From Bacteroidales bacterium (GTDB lineage: Bacteria > Bacteroidota > Bacteroidia > Bacteroidales > GCA-2711565), in NCBI GenBank assembly GCA_028280405.1, contig JANQLW010000013.1, positions 70,902 through 134,901 on the forward strand: a stretch of 64,000 nt of DNA, given 5' to 3'. Positions 27,813-35,086 of the stretch are shown here, in pieces. The translations under genes were made by a program, and so were the position numbers. A model generated the notes under the pieces. It was not told the origin of the DNA and did not search any database. It saw only the letters and a list, made by a program, of their open reading frames with translations. The first letter of the stretch is position 1, and every line of letters starts with the position of its first letter.

Positions 27813-28940
27813 ATGAGTGACAACAATATAAATACCGAACATAATAGTTTCCAAACCCGTGGATGCTGCTGTAAGCCCAATTCCAACGGAAACAATAAGG
27901 GGGTTTACAATAAAATGTATTGTAAGCTAAGTGACCATGACTGGCTGGAGCATATCAGTCTTCCGACAGGAATGAAACGTTTCGACTGTGTGGAAGTAAG
28001 ATTTAAAAACAGCCGAAAAGATTTTTACAGATTACAGGGTGATTTTGAAATTCATGTGGGAGATATCGTAGCCGTTGAAGCTTCTCCGGGACATGATATC
28101 GGTATCGTTTCCTTAATTGGAGAATCAGCTCGCATTCAGATGAAACGCAAAGAAATTACCGAAAATTCTGAGAAAATTAAAAAACTTTATCGCCGTGCAC
28201 GCCCCAGCGATATTGAAAAGTGGATTGCTTCTGTAGATAAAGAAGATAAAACAATGTACCGTACTAAACAAATCACCAGAGACCTGGATTTGGAAATGAA
28301 GATGAATGATGTGGAATATCAGGGTGATGGTACAAAAGCGGTATTTTATTATACCGCTGAAGACAGAGTAGATTTCAGACAACTTATCAAAATATTAGCT
28401 GAAGAGTTTAAAATTCGTATTGAAATGCGCCAGATCGGAGTTCGTCAGGAAGCAGCCCGATTAGGAGGTATAGGTTCTTGCGGACGTGAATTATGTTGCG
28501 CTACCTGGATGTGCAGTTTCAATTCTGTAACTACAAATTCAGCACGAACTCAACAACTTTCATTAAATCCTCAAAAACTTGCAGGGCAATGTTCTAAGCT
28601 TAAATGTTGCCTTAATTTTGAGCAGGATGCTTATATAGATGCGCTCAAGAATTTTCCGGATAATACCGTGGTCTTAAAAACGAAGAAAGGGGAAGCTATT
28701 CATCAAAAAACTGACGTATTCAAAAAAACGATGTGGTATTCTTATACTGATGAACCTGCAAATATAGTAGGCTTAAGCATACGAAAAGTAAAACAGATCG
28801 TGGATATGAATCGAAAAGGGAAAAGACCGGAAAAGCTTGAGAATTTCGTAAATAACGAAGATCCTAAAAACGATTTTGAAAATGTTGTTTGGCAGGATGA
28901 TTTAAATCGTTTTGATAAAAAAAAGAGAAAAAGACAATAA
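27813..28940 (+). CDS. ricT: PSP1-domain protein, RicT/YaaT family
   Basis: Homologue of Bacillus YaaT (RicT), part of an iron-sulfur complex that in Firmicutes modulates RNase Y and development; the Bacteroidota role is not established. 375 residues. The PSP1 core spans about 40-290 with the diagnostic cysteine block GIGSCGRELCCATWMCSF and GQCSKLKCCLNFE, expected cluster ligands. An extra N-terminal RGCCCKPNSNG stretch adds three more adjacent cysteines. The C-terminal 40 residues are basic and charged (KKKRKRQ). Soluble, cytoplasmic. It lies in the middle of holB-ricT-gldH-PBP1A; the link is probably operon convenience rather than shared function. Confidence 0.9.
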   Translation: MSDNNINTEHNSFQTRGCCCKPNSNGNNKGVYNKMYCKLSDHDWLEHISLPTGMKRFDCVEVRFKNSRKDFYRLQGDFEIHVGDIVAVEASPGHDIGIVSLIGESARIQMKRKEITENSEKIKKLYRRARPSDIEKWIASVDKEDKTMYRTKQITRDLDLEMKMNDVEYQGDGTKAVFYYTAEDRVDFRQLIKILAEEFKIRIEMRQIGVRQEAARLGGIGSCGRELCCATWMCSFNSVTTNSARTQQLSLNPQKLAGQCSKLKCCLNFEQDAYIDALKNFPDNTVVLKTKKGEAIHQKTDVFKKTMWYSYTDEPANIVGLSIRKVKQIVDMNRKGKRPEKLENFVNNEDPKNDFENVVWQDDLNRFDKKKRKRQ

Positions 28941-28985
28941 ATTTTAAATCCTTGCATTATAGCTTAAACAGATTTATTTCTTTTC

Positions 28986-29462
28986 ATGAAAACCGGGCAT
29001 AATATTTTTTATTCTTTATTGATTATTGGCAGTATTTTTTATGCCTGTAATCCTCATGCAGTTATTCATGAAAGCAAATCAGTTTCTCAGTCCTGGCAAG
29101 CTGAAAATAAAATAAATTTTGAATTCGAAATCAAGGATAGTATCCCTTCCTATTCTTTTTATATGATCATCAGAAACAATGAGGATTATGCGTTTAGCAA
29201 TATATATTTCTTTGTAAATACTTATTTACCTAATGGTACTTATAGCAGGGATACAATAGAATGCATACTTGCCGATGTTAGAGGCAAGTGGAAAGGGCAA
29301 GGAATGGGAAGTTTAAAGGAAAGTGAACACCTGATTCGGCAAAAGCTCACATTTCCACGAACCGGAGCCTACCGGATAGAAATAGAACAAGCCATGAGGG
29401 TTGAGAAATTGACAGGGGTAAAAGATGTTGGAATAAAAATTGTAAAAAACACTGAAAACTAA
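28986..29462 (+). CDS. gldH: Gliding motility lipoprotein GldH
   Basis: 158-residue lipoprotein, lipobox FYAC with acyl-Cys21. The body matches GldH of gliding Bacteroidota: FEFEIKDSIPSYSFYMIIRNNEDYAFSNIYFF, then GTYSRDTIECILADVRGKWKGQGMGSL and FPRTGAYRIEIEQAMRVEKLTGVKDVGI. GldH is needed for gliding in Flavobacterium, but homologues occur in non-gliding Bacteroidota beside ponA, so motility is not proven. It is 45 nt after ricT and 14 nt before the PBP start, clearly in one operon. The core T9SS genes are 29 kb away in this window. Confidence 0.88.
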   Translation: MKTGHNIFYSLLIIGSIFYACNPHAVIHESKSVSQSWQAENKINFEFEIKDSIPSYSFYMIIRNNEDYAFSNIYFFVNTYLPNGTYSRDTIECILADVRGKWKGQGMGSLKESEHLIRQKLTFPRTGAYRIEIEQAMRVEKLTGVKDVGIKIVKNTEN

Positions 29463-29476
29463 TATTACATTTGATT

Positions 29477-31792
29477 ATGGAAGAAACAGCAGAAATAAAG
29501 AAGAAAAAAAGAAGACGCCTTAGTTATATCGGTAAATTCTGGATTTTTTTTGGAATTCTTGTTCTTTCAGTAATAATCCTTTTTTATGGAATATCTGCCG
29601 AATGGTTTGGAGATATGCCCAGCTTTAAAGAGCTGGAAAATCCGGAAACCAGTCAGGCTACGGAAGTTTACTCGGCAGATGGAGTTTTACTTGGAACGTA
29701 TTTTATTGAAAACAGGTCAAATGTAGATTATAAACATCTTTCACAAAATTTAGTAAACGCATTAATCGCTACCGAAGATATTCGTTTTGAAGAACATTCC
29801 GGTATCGATGGCGTTGCTTTAGTACGTGTTGCATATGGTGTAGCCAGATATATTGCTACCGGAGAAAACAAAGGAGGGGGAAGTACCATTACCCAGCAAT
29901 TGGCAAAAAATCTCTTCCCCAGAATGAAGAATCCGAATGCTATTGACTTAATTATTGCCAAACTAAAAGAATGGGTCACTGCAATTAAGCTTGAAAAAAA
30001 CTATACTAAAGAAGAAATTATTGCGATGTATTTGAATACGGTTGCCTATGGAAGTAACTCATTTGGTATTAAAGCAGCTTCGAGGACCTTTTTCAGTTCT
30101 ACACCAGATTCATTAAATATACAGCAGGCTGCGCTGATGGTAGGAGTGGTGAATGCGCCAACCTATTACAGCCCGGTTAGAAACCCTAAAAGATCTTTAA
30201 AAAGAAGAAATTTGGTTCTTTCTCAGATGAAGCGTTATGGTTTCATTTCCGAACAGGTATATGATTCTGTTTCTAAAATTCCATTGGATATGTCAAAGTT
30301 TGGAGTATTTGATCATACTCAGGGGCAAGCCCGTTACTTCAGAGAATTTTTAAGAAGTGAATTAAAAGCCTGGTGTAAAAAGAACTTTAAGGCGGATGGC
30401 AAACCTTATGATTTATATCAGGATGGATTAAAAATATATACGACCATAGATTCCCGCATGCAACAGCATGCAGAAGATGCCGTAAAGGAATATCTTTCAA
30501 AATATTTGCAACCTTTATTCTACAAACACTGGTCAGATACTCCTGAACATGCGAAACATGCGCCATTTGATTTTGAGTCAGATTCAGTCGAAGTTGAAGT
30601 CAAAAAAATTATGATTCAGACCATGAAAAGGACTGAGCGTTATCGTAAGCTTCGTAATGCTGGTAAACCAATGGACTCGATTGAAATGATTTTTGACACT
30701 CCCGTTCCGATGAAATTGTTTAGCTGGAATGGTGAAATTGATACCATTTTGTCGCCTATGGATTCAATTCGCTATTATAAGTTCTTTTTACATTCCGGCT
30801 TAATGTCGATGGAACCAAATACCGGCCATGTTAAAGCTTATGTTGGGGGCATTGATTATAATACTTTTAAATATGATCATGTAACTCAGGGTGCTCGTCA
30901 GGTAGGTTCTACTTTTAAGCCTTTCTTATATACTTTGGCAATGCAGGAAGGTGAAACTCCATGTAGTACAAGGCCCAATATTCAGCCAATGATTAGAATT
31001 GATAAAAATACGGTCTGGAAACCCAAAAATACTGATCGGGAAACTCAGGGGAAAGAAATTTCACTTCAATATGCATTGGCAAAATCCAATAATTGGATTT
31101 CCGGATGGCTAATAAAAGATTTTCCACCTGCAGCTGTAATAAAAATGGCCCGCAATATGGGTGTAAAAAGTCCGATACCAGCAGTATATTCAATTGCGCT
31201 TGGAGCCTGTGAATTGAAACTTTCTGAAATGGTTGGTGCGATGAATACATTTCCAGGTAAAGGAGTTTATGTAGAGCCAATTTTTATCACACACATCAAA
31301 GATAAAAATGGCAATACCATTGCAAATTTTGCTCCTGAAAAAAATGAAGCCATGAATGAACGCACTGCCTATCTTATGTTGGAACTTATGAAAGGTGTAG
31401 TAAAATATGGTACCGGTAGGCGTTTGAGTTGGTCAGATACTGCAAAAGTTAAGAAATATGAATTCTACAATACCATCGCCGGAAAAACAGGAACAACTAA
31501 CAATCAATCAGATGGTTGGTTTATGGGCATAATACCAAACCTTACTACCGGAGTTTGGGTAGGATGTGAAGAGAGACATGCCCGATTTAGAACGATAACT
31601 TTAGGACAAGGATCGAATATGGCTCTTCCTATTTGGGGCATTTATATGAATAAAGTTTATGATGACCCTCGTTTAAGTTATTTTAGAAGTGCAGAATTTG
31701 AGCCCCCATTTAAAGAAATCCAAAATCGCTTTGACTGTGATAAGTTTGGGAAATTCAAAAATGAAGAAGAAGAATTTGATGATGAGTTTTAA
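29477..31792 (+). CDS. Class A penicillin-binding protein (PBP1A-like)
   Basis: Bifunctional peptidoglycan glycosyltransferase and DD-transpeptidase anchored in the inner membrane. 771 residues from the ATG at 29477 (a TTG at 29471 is upstream in frame). A basic cytoplasmic tail KKKKRRR precedes one membrane helix at about 18-38. GT51 motifs: IATEDIRFEEHSGID with the catalytic Glu, GGGSTITQQLAKNLF, and EIIAMYLNTVAYGSNSFGIKAASRTFF. Transpeptidase motifs: SxxK in GSTFKPFLY, SxN in AKSNNWIS, KTG in GKTGTTNNQSDGWFMG. The C-terminus is acidic. It ends the holB-ricT-gldH operon. Confidence 0.95.
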   Translation: MEETAEIKKKKRRRLSYIGKFWIFFGILVLSVIILFYGISAEWFGDMPSFKELENPETSQATEVYSADGVLLGTYFIENRSNVDYKHLSQNLVNALIATEDIRFEEHSGIDGVALVRVAYGVARYIATGENKGGGSTITQQLAKNLFPRMKNPNAIDLIIAKLKEWVTAIKLEKNYTKEEIIAMYLNTVAYGSNSFGIKAASRTFFSSTPDSLNIQQAALMVGVVNAPTYYSPVRNPKRSLKRRNLVLSQMKRYGFISEQVYDSVSKIPLDMSKFGVFDHTQGQARYFREFLRSELKAWCKKNFKADGKPYDLYQDGLKIYTTIDSRMQQHAEDAVKEYLSKYLQPLFYKHWSDTPEHAKHAPFDFESDSVEVEVKKIMIQTMKRTERYRKLRNAGKPMDSIEMIFDTPVPMKLFSWNGEIDTILSPMDSIRYYKFFLHSGLMSMEPNTGHVKAYVGGIDYNTFKYDHVTQGARQVGSTFKPFLYTLAMQEGETPCSTRPNIQPMIRIDKNTVWKPKNTDRETQGKEISLQYALAKSNNWISGWLIKDFPPAAVIKMARNMGVKSPIPAVYSIALGACELKLSEMVGAMNTFPGKGVYVEPIFITHIKDKNGNTIANFAPEKNEAMNERTAYLMLELMKGVVKYGTGRRLSWSDTAKVKKYEFYNTIAGKTGTTNNQSDGWFMGIIPNLTTGVWVGCEERHARFRTITLGQGSNMALPIWGIYMNKVYDDPRLSYFRSAEFEPPFKEIQNRFDCDKFGKFKNEEEEFDDEF

Positions 31793-31908
31793 TTATTGAT
31801 TATTGTAATTGGTTATTTTTTATTCTTTTTAGGCTTTTTGTGTTTTTTCCTTCCAAATAGTTTTTCAAAAAAGCTAAGGCGTTTATGGCGATTGTAATAT
31901 TCTGATCG

Positions 31909-32133
31909 TTATTTGGTTTGTGTCATGCGTGCTTTGGTTTTCTTTGTTTGGCGATCATAATGTGCTTTTACAGCATCTTCATATTCTTTCTGCCTTTTCT
32001 TTTCAGCTTTTATTTTTTCCTTTTCCAGTTTTTTTTCGGCTTTTACTGCTTCTGATATTTTACATGAGTAAAAAGGAAGACTTAAGCAAAAGCAAATAAT
32101 AAAAAGCTTTATGAGTATTCTTTTGGGAAACAT
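31909..32133 (-). pseudogene. Small charged lipoprotein, probably cut short by a stop codon
   Basis: From the ATG at 32133 a lipoprotein signal ends in LPFYSC (Cys24) and is followed by about 50 residues almost wholly of Lys, Glu, Ala and Arg (EKKLEKEKIKAEKKRQKEYED), a predicted coiled coil, to TAA at 31909-31911. Past that TAA the same frame stays open for 31 more codons to TAA at 31813, continuing RSEYYNRHKRLSFFEKLFGRK with a coherent basic tail. This suggests that the TAA interrupts an originally longer protein. I do not recognise the family. The upstream ATG at 32160 adds only nine residues ahead of the signal and seems less likely. Confidence 0.5.
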
Positions 32134-32224
32134 AATGCAAAATAATAATTTTACAGTCACGTTTATAATTTAACGAAATAAGAATATTAAAAATCAGGGA
32201 TGCTACCCTATCAACAAAAATAAA

Positions 32225-32269
32225 GGGACGCCATCCTAACAAAAAAATGTAGAAGTAGGATGGCGTCCC
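32225..32269. repeat. Palindromic repeat with GGGACGCCATCCT arms, copy 1
   Basis: GGGACGCCATCCTA (32225-32238) and TAGGATGGCGTCCC (32256-32269) are perfect 14-bp inverted arms around 17 nt. The same 13-bp arms recur at 50431-50509 with a different interior. It lies between divergently transcribed small lipoprotein genes, so it is not placed as a normal terminator. Confidence 0.65.
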
Positions 32270-32308
32270 ATCACTAGGATTTCTTCCCTTCATATAATTC
32301 AAAAACGC

Positions 32309-32743
32309 ATGAAAAAGATATATAGCATTCTCTTGATTATCGGACTTATGATGATGAGTAATTCCTGTGGTAAAGAAAATCCTGTGGATGCATTAATTCC
32401 ATATGTTCGTGTAAATTTCAGCATAAACCCAAACTCCATTGAATTTGACAACCTAAATATCGTAGGAAATTATGCTTATGTTACAGGAGGCTACAGAGGG
32501 ATTATTATTTATCATGCCAGCTTAAATGAGTATAAAGCCTACGAAAGAACGGCCCCACATAATTTCCCAAATGATAGCGAATGCAAAGTTAGCGTAGATG
32601 ATTCCGGGCTCATAGCAGAAGATCCTTGCAGTGGAACTAAATATATATTATTGGACGGATCAGTATACGAAGGCCCGGGAACACTTTCATTAAAGCAATA
32701 CAATGTATCTTTTGATGGGACCTACCTGCATGTATTTAATTAA
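32309..32743 (+). CDS. Lipoprotein with a degenerate Rieske-like fold
   Basis: 144 residues, lipobox SNSC with Cys20. The body resembles the small Rieske-type lipoproteins of Bacteroidota: GGYRGIIIYHASLNEYKAYERTAPHN corresponds to the region before the first ligand pair, DPCSGTKYILLDGS to the second, and LSLKQYNVSFDGTYLHVFN to the closing strands. A functional Rieske centre needs C-x-H and C-x-x-H. Here the first pair reads A82-P-H84 and the second C107-S-G-T110, so one ligand of each pair is gone and a normal [2Fe-2S] cluster is unlikely. Fold assignment is from pattern only. Single gene; neighbours give no functional clue. Confidence 0.6.
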   Translation: MKKIYSILLIIGLMMMSNSCGKENPVDALIPYVRVNFSINPNSIEFDNLNIVGNYAYVTGGYRGIIIYHASLNEYKAYERTAPHNFPNDSECKVSVDDSGLIAEDPCSGTKYILLDGSVYEGPGTLSLKQYNVSFDGTYLHVFN

Positions 32744-32855
32744 AAGATTTTAATAGTACACTAATTTTACTCCTGCCGGCAAGCTATCGTGTGTATACAT
32801 TTCTATCTTCCAAGCGAGGGGAACCCATACTTTTTTACATAGCTATCATTTTTAA

Positions 32856-33332
32856 TTATTTTACCTCAATAGTGATGTTCACTTTTTTCCTTACCGGGGG
32901 ATAACACATTTCCTCATTACAGCATTGATAAACGATTTTGACTATAATGTTAAGCTTCCCTTTGGGCACCTCTTTAGCTAGTTGAAATTTTTGTGTCATT
33001 TGAATGCCTTTCCCGGTATAGATCGCTCCCTTTGGTAATTGGAGTGGGCCTACGGTCTTTATACCCTCTGGTAATTTAAAAGAAACTCTGGTTACAGACT
33101 TACCCATACCTATATTCCCGTCAATAAGAGCATATACATGCCAACCCTCTCTTATATCAAAGATTGTAGTGATCTTAAAGTGTTCTCCGGCACATATCTT
33201 ATCGGGTGCCTGAATCGAATAACTAACTGGCTCTTTTGATTCCTCTTGTGCCCATACCGGGCTGATGAAACCCGGGGATAGGCAGAGTAGAAATATGATA
33301 ATCATTCGGTAATTTTGTTTTTTATAAATCAT
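32856..33332 (-). CDS. Stand-alone DsbD N-terminal-like (disulfide corrector) domain protein
   Basis: Secreted protein of 158 residues from the ATG at 33332, with a signal peptide ending about PVWAQ. The rest is one immunoglobulin-like domain of the DsbD-alpha/DsbC-corrector type: YSIQAPDKICAGEHFKITTIFDIREGWHVYAL, and the family end motif IVYQCCNEEMCYPPVRKKV. In DsbD this domain passes electrons from the membrane part to periplasmic partners using cysteines of the C-x(n)-C type; here CC and C in QCCNEEMC are candidates. No DsbD membrane domain is nearby. The frame extends up to 33380, but those first 16 codons lie in an 8-bp tandem repeat, so I take the internal ATG. Next on this strand is the broken FG-GAP gene. 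Confidence 0.8.
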   Translation of the reverse strand: MIYKKQNYRMIIIFLLCLSPGFISPVWAQEESKEPVSYSIQAPDKICAGEHFKITTIFDIREGWHVYALIDGNIGMGKSVTRVSFKLPEGIKTVGPLQLPKGAIYTGKGIQMTQKFQLAKEVPKGKLNIIVKIVYQCCNEEMCYPPVRKKVNITIEVK

Positions 33333-33339
33333 AGGTTTG

Positions 33340-33395
33340 ATTGTTCGATTGTTACATTGTTCTATTGCTTCATTGTTCAATTGTTATATTGCATC
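33340..33395. repeat. Imperfect 8-bp tandem repeat
   Basis: Seven units of the pattern ATTGttNN in a row (ATTGTTCG, ATTGTTAC, ATTGTTCT, ATTGCTTC, ATTGTTCA, ATTGTTAT, ATTGCATC). Just beyond it CCGTAGCTTCAGCAAAG (33401-33417) recurs nearly intact at 33432-33448. Simple-sequence expansion just ahead of the DsbD-like gene. Confidence 0.6.
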
Positions 33396-33513
33396 GTAAT
33401 CCGTAGCTTCAGCAAAGGATTGCATTGTCACCCGTAGCTTTAGCGAAGAGTGATTCAATTGTTATTAATTGTGTTCGTTACTTTCCTCATCTTTTCGTCT
33501 TTCAGTCTTCCCA

Positions 33514-34926
33514 TCATTTCGTCTTCTTCGTCTTTTCGTCGTTTTTTTCTCCCAGCATCACATAAATATATCCCCGATGACGCATCGTGCGGTAATCCTC
33601 AGCAGGAATTTTTGTCATAGTGGATTCCGTCTCCAAATACTTTTGTACCCAATAATCCTCAACATGTTTAGGATAGTTTTTCATATTGCCCGGATCGTTC
33701 TTTTGTACGCCGGTTTCCGATTCCCAGTTCCACGACAGGTAGCTGTTAAATACATCGTCATGCAAAGTAACTACACTGGTACCGATCAAGAGGTCATTGA
33801 TGCCATCGTTATTCCAATCGGCTACATTAATATGCAGCCAACGTCCGGGAAGCTCTTTGGACCCATTTTTACCTTTAAACAAAGGAATGCCTTGCTCAAA
33901 ACGATGTCCATCGGCTGTTTTAACACCTTTAAAAAATACGATGGCAGGCATGCCTTTTTGAGTATAAGAATTAGTCGCCATCAAATCAAGCACACGGTCA
34001 TTATCCCAGTCTACTACCAAAGGTGAAATCATACCGGTACCACCGGGTGAACGTTTACTATATTTCAATGCTTGTTCTTTTTCTTCTACTGTAAGCTCAC
34101 CAACAAGTGTAAATTCACTAAGAACTTTCAAAGGTTCTCCATTTAAATCAAGTAATAGTTTACGATAAGCAAATTTAGGTTGGGATTTGGTGCCTGTATT
34201 TTTACTTATTCTTAAGGATGAGCCCCCGACAATCATATCCAGCAGACCGTCATCATCAAAATCACCAAAATTAGCTGTTGAATACAACCAGTAACCTTGG
34301 CTTTTGATGTCGTCCATGCCGGTTAATTTCCAATCACAGGCATCAGGATCTCCTTCCTGATCAAGGAGGCTACCGTCATCAAAGCCATCCGAAACTCCTT
34401 GAAACCAACTAACATGTCCGTAGTATTGCCCTGTAATAATATCCATCCGGCCGTCCTTGTTTAAATCCACAAACTGTGGCGTAAAGCCCATGCATCAGTC
34501 CTGTTTCGTTGACAAAGGGGTGCCATTGCTATACTGATCATAGGCGGGTTTGGCATAGTCAAAGGTATTGGTGAATTGAGGATTGGCATGGTTCCCCACG
34601 TTTCTATACACCCGGAGAAAATGGCCTACCACATGGCCATGTTCCGCACCACTTCCAAACTCTCCAATTAAAAGATCTTTTTTACCGTCTCCGTCCCAAT
34701 CATAAAAGGCCGGTGCAGCAATACCAAGGCCTTTGGCAACCACCGGTTGGCCGTTTCCCATAATCAAGATCGGTTTCCTAAGTTTCGGCGCCCCGGAAAT
34801 ACTGGCATTGATAATCTCCGGATAAGCATTAGGCCCAGCTTTATAAAACTTATCTTGTGAAGGTGATTGTGCCAGTAATTGGGCACAAAACAGTAGCCCT
34901 GCTAAAATTGTTAATATTCTTTTCAT
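33514..34926 (-). pseudogene. FG-GAP/VCBS repeat secreted protein, interrupted by in-frame TGA
   Basis: One reading frame of 471 codons broken by a TGA at 34495-34497. The first part (from ATG 34926) has a signal peptide ending LLAQ and one Ca-binding blade, DWDGDGKKDLLIGEFGSG. After TGA-TGC the frame resumes at once with MGFTPQFVDLNKDGRMDIITG and carries four further blades: DLNKDGRMDIITG, DFDDDGLLDMIVGG, DWDNDRVLDLMATN and DWNNDGINDLLIG. No base is missing, so a single TGG-to-TGA change (Trp in KQD-W-CMG) explains the break. Integrin-like beta-propellers of this sort are surface or periplasmic adhesion/ligand proteins. The extreme C-terminus (EKTKKTK) derives from a repetitive tract. It follows the second Sus locus on the same strand. 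Could be a real pseudogene, a sequencing error, or inefficient readthrough. Confidence 0.75.
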
Positions 34927-35012
34927 ATTCGATTGTATCATTGCCTGGTTAGGCTGGTTAAAATTGTTTTATTGTTATTTATTGCTACACCATCGAAGAG
35001 GAAGGTGGAGAC

Positions 35013-35053
35013 TGAGCTTGTCGAAGTCCTGATATTACATTTCGACAAGCTCA
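35013..35053. repeat. Palindromic repeat after the second susD
   Basis: TGAGCTTGTCGAA (35013-35025) and TTCGACAAGCTCA (35041-35053) are perfect 13-bp arms with a 15-nt loop, 34 nt past the susD stop. It can act as a terminator of the second Sus operon; the AGCTTGTCGAAG core is a kind seen dispersed in many bacterial genomes. Confidence 0.6.
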
Positions 35054-35086
35054 ATATCCATGCCCTAATGGCGCAAGACCCAATGA

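Noticed and set aside
33340..33395. CRISPR or minisatellite array
   Set aside because: The unit is only 8 bp and imperfect, with no spacers; simple-sequence expansion explains it.
33469..34026. 185-codon plus-strand frame opposite the FG-GAP gene
   Set aside because: Its sequence mirrors the Ca-binding blades and repeat tract of the real gene and has no domain of its own.
34495..34497. Recoding of TGA as tryptophan
   Set aside because: The FG-GAP split would be repaired by TGA=Trp, but the FecR genes at 10138 and 40153 and the sigma gene at 41586 end naturally in TGA at the expected family length, so TGA is a normal stop here.
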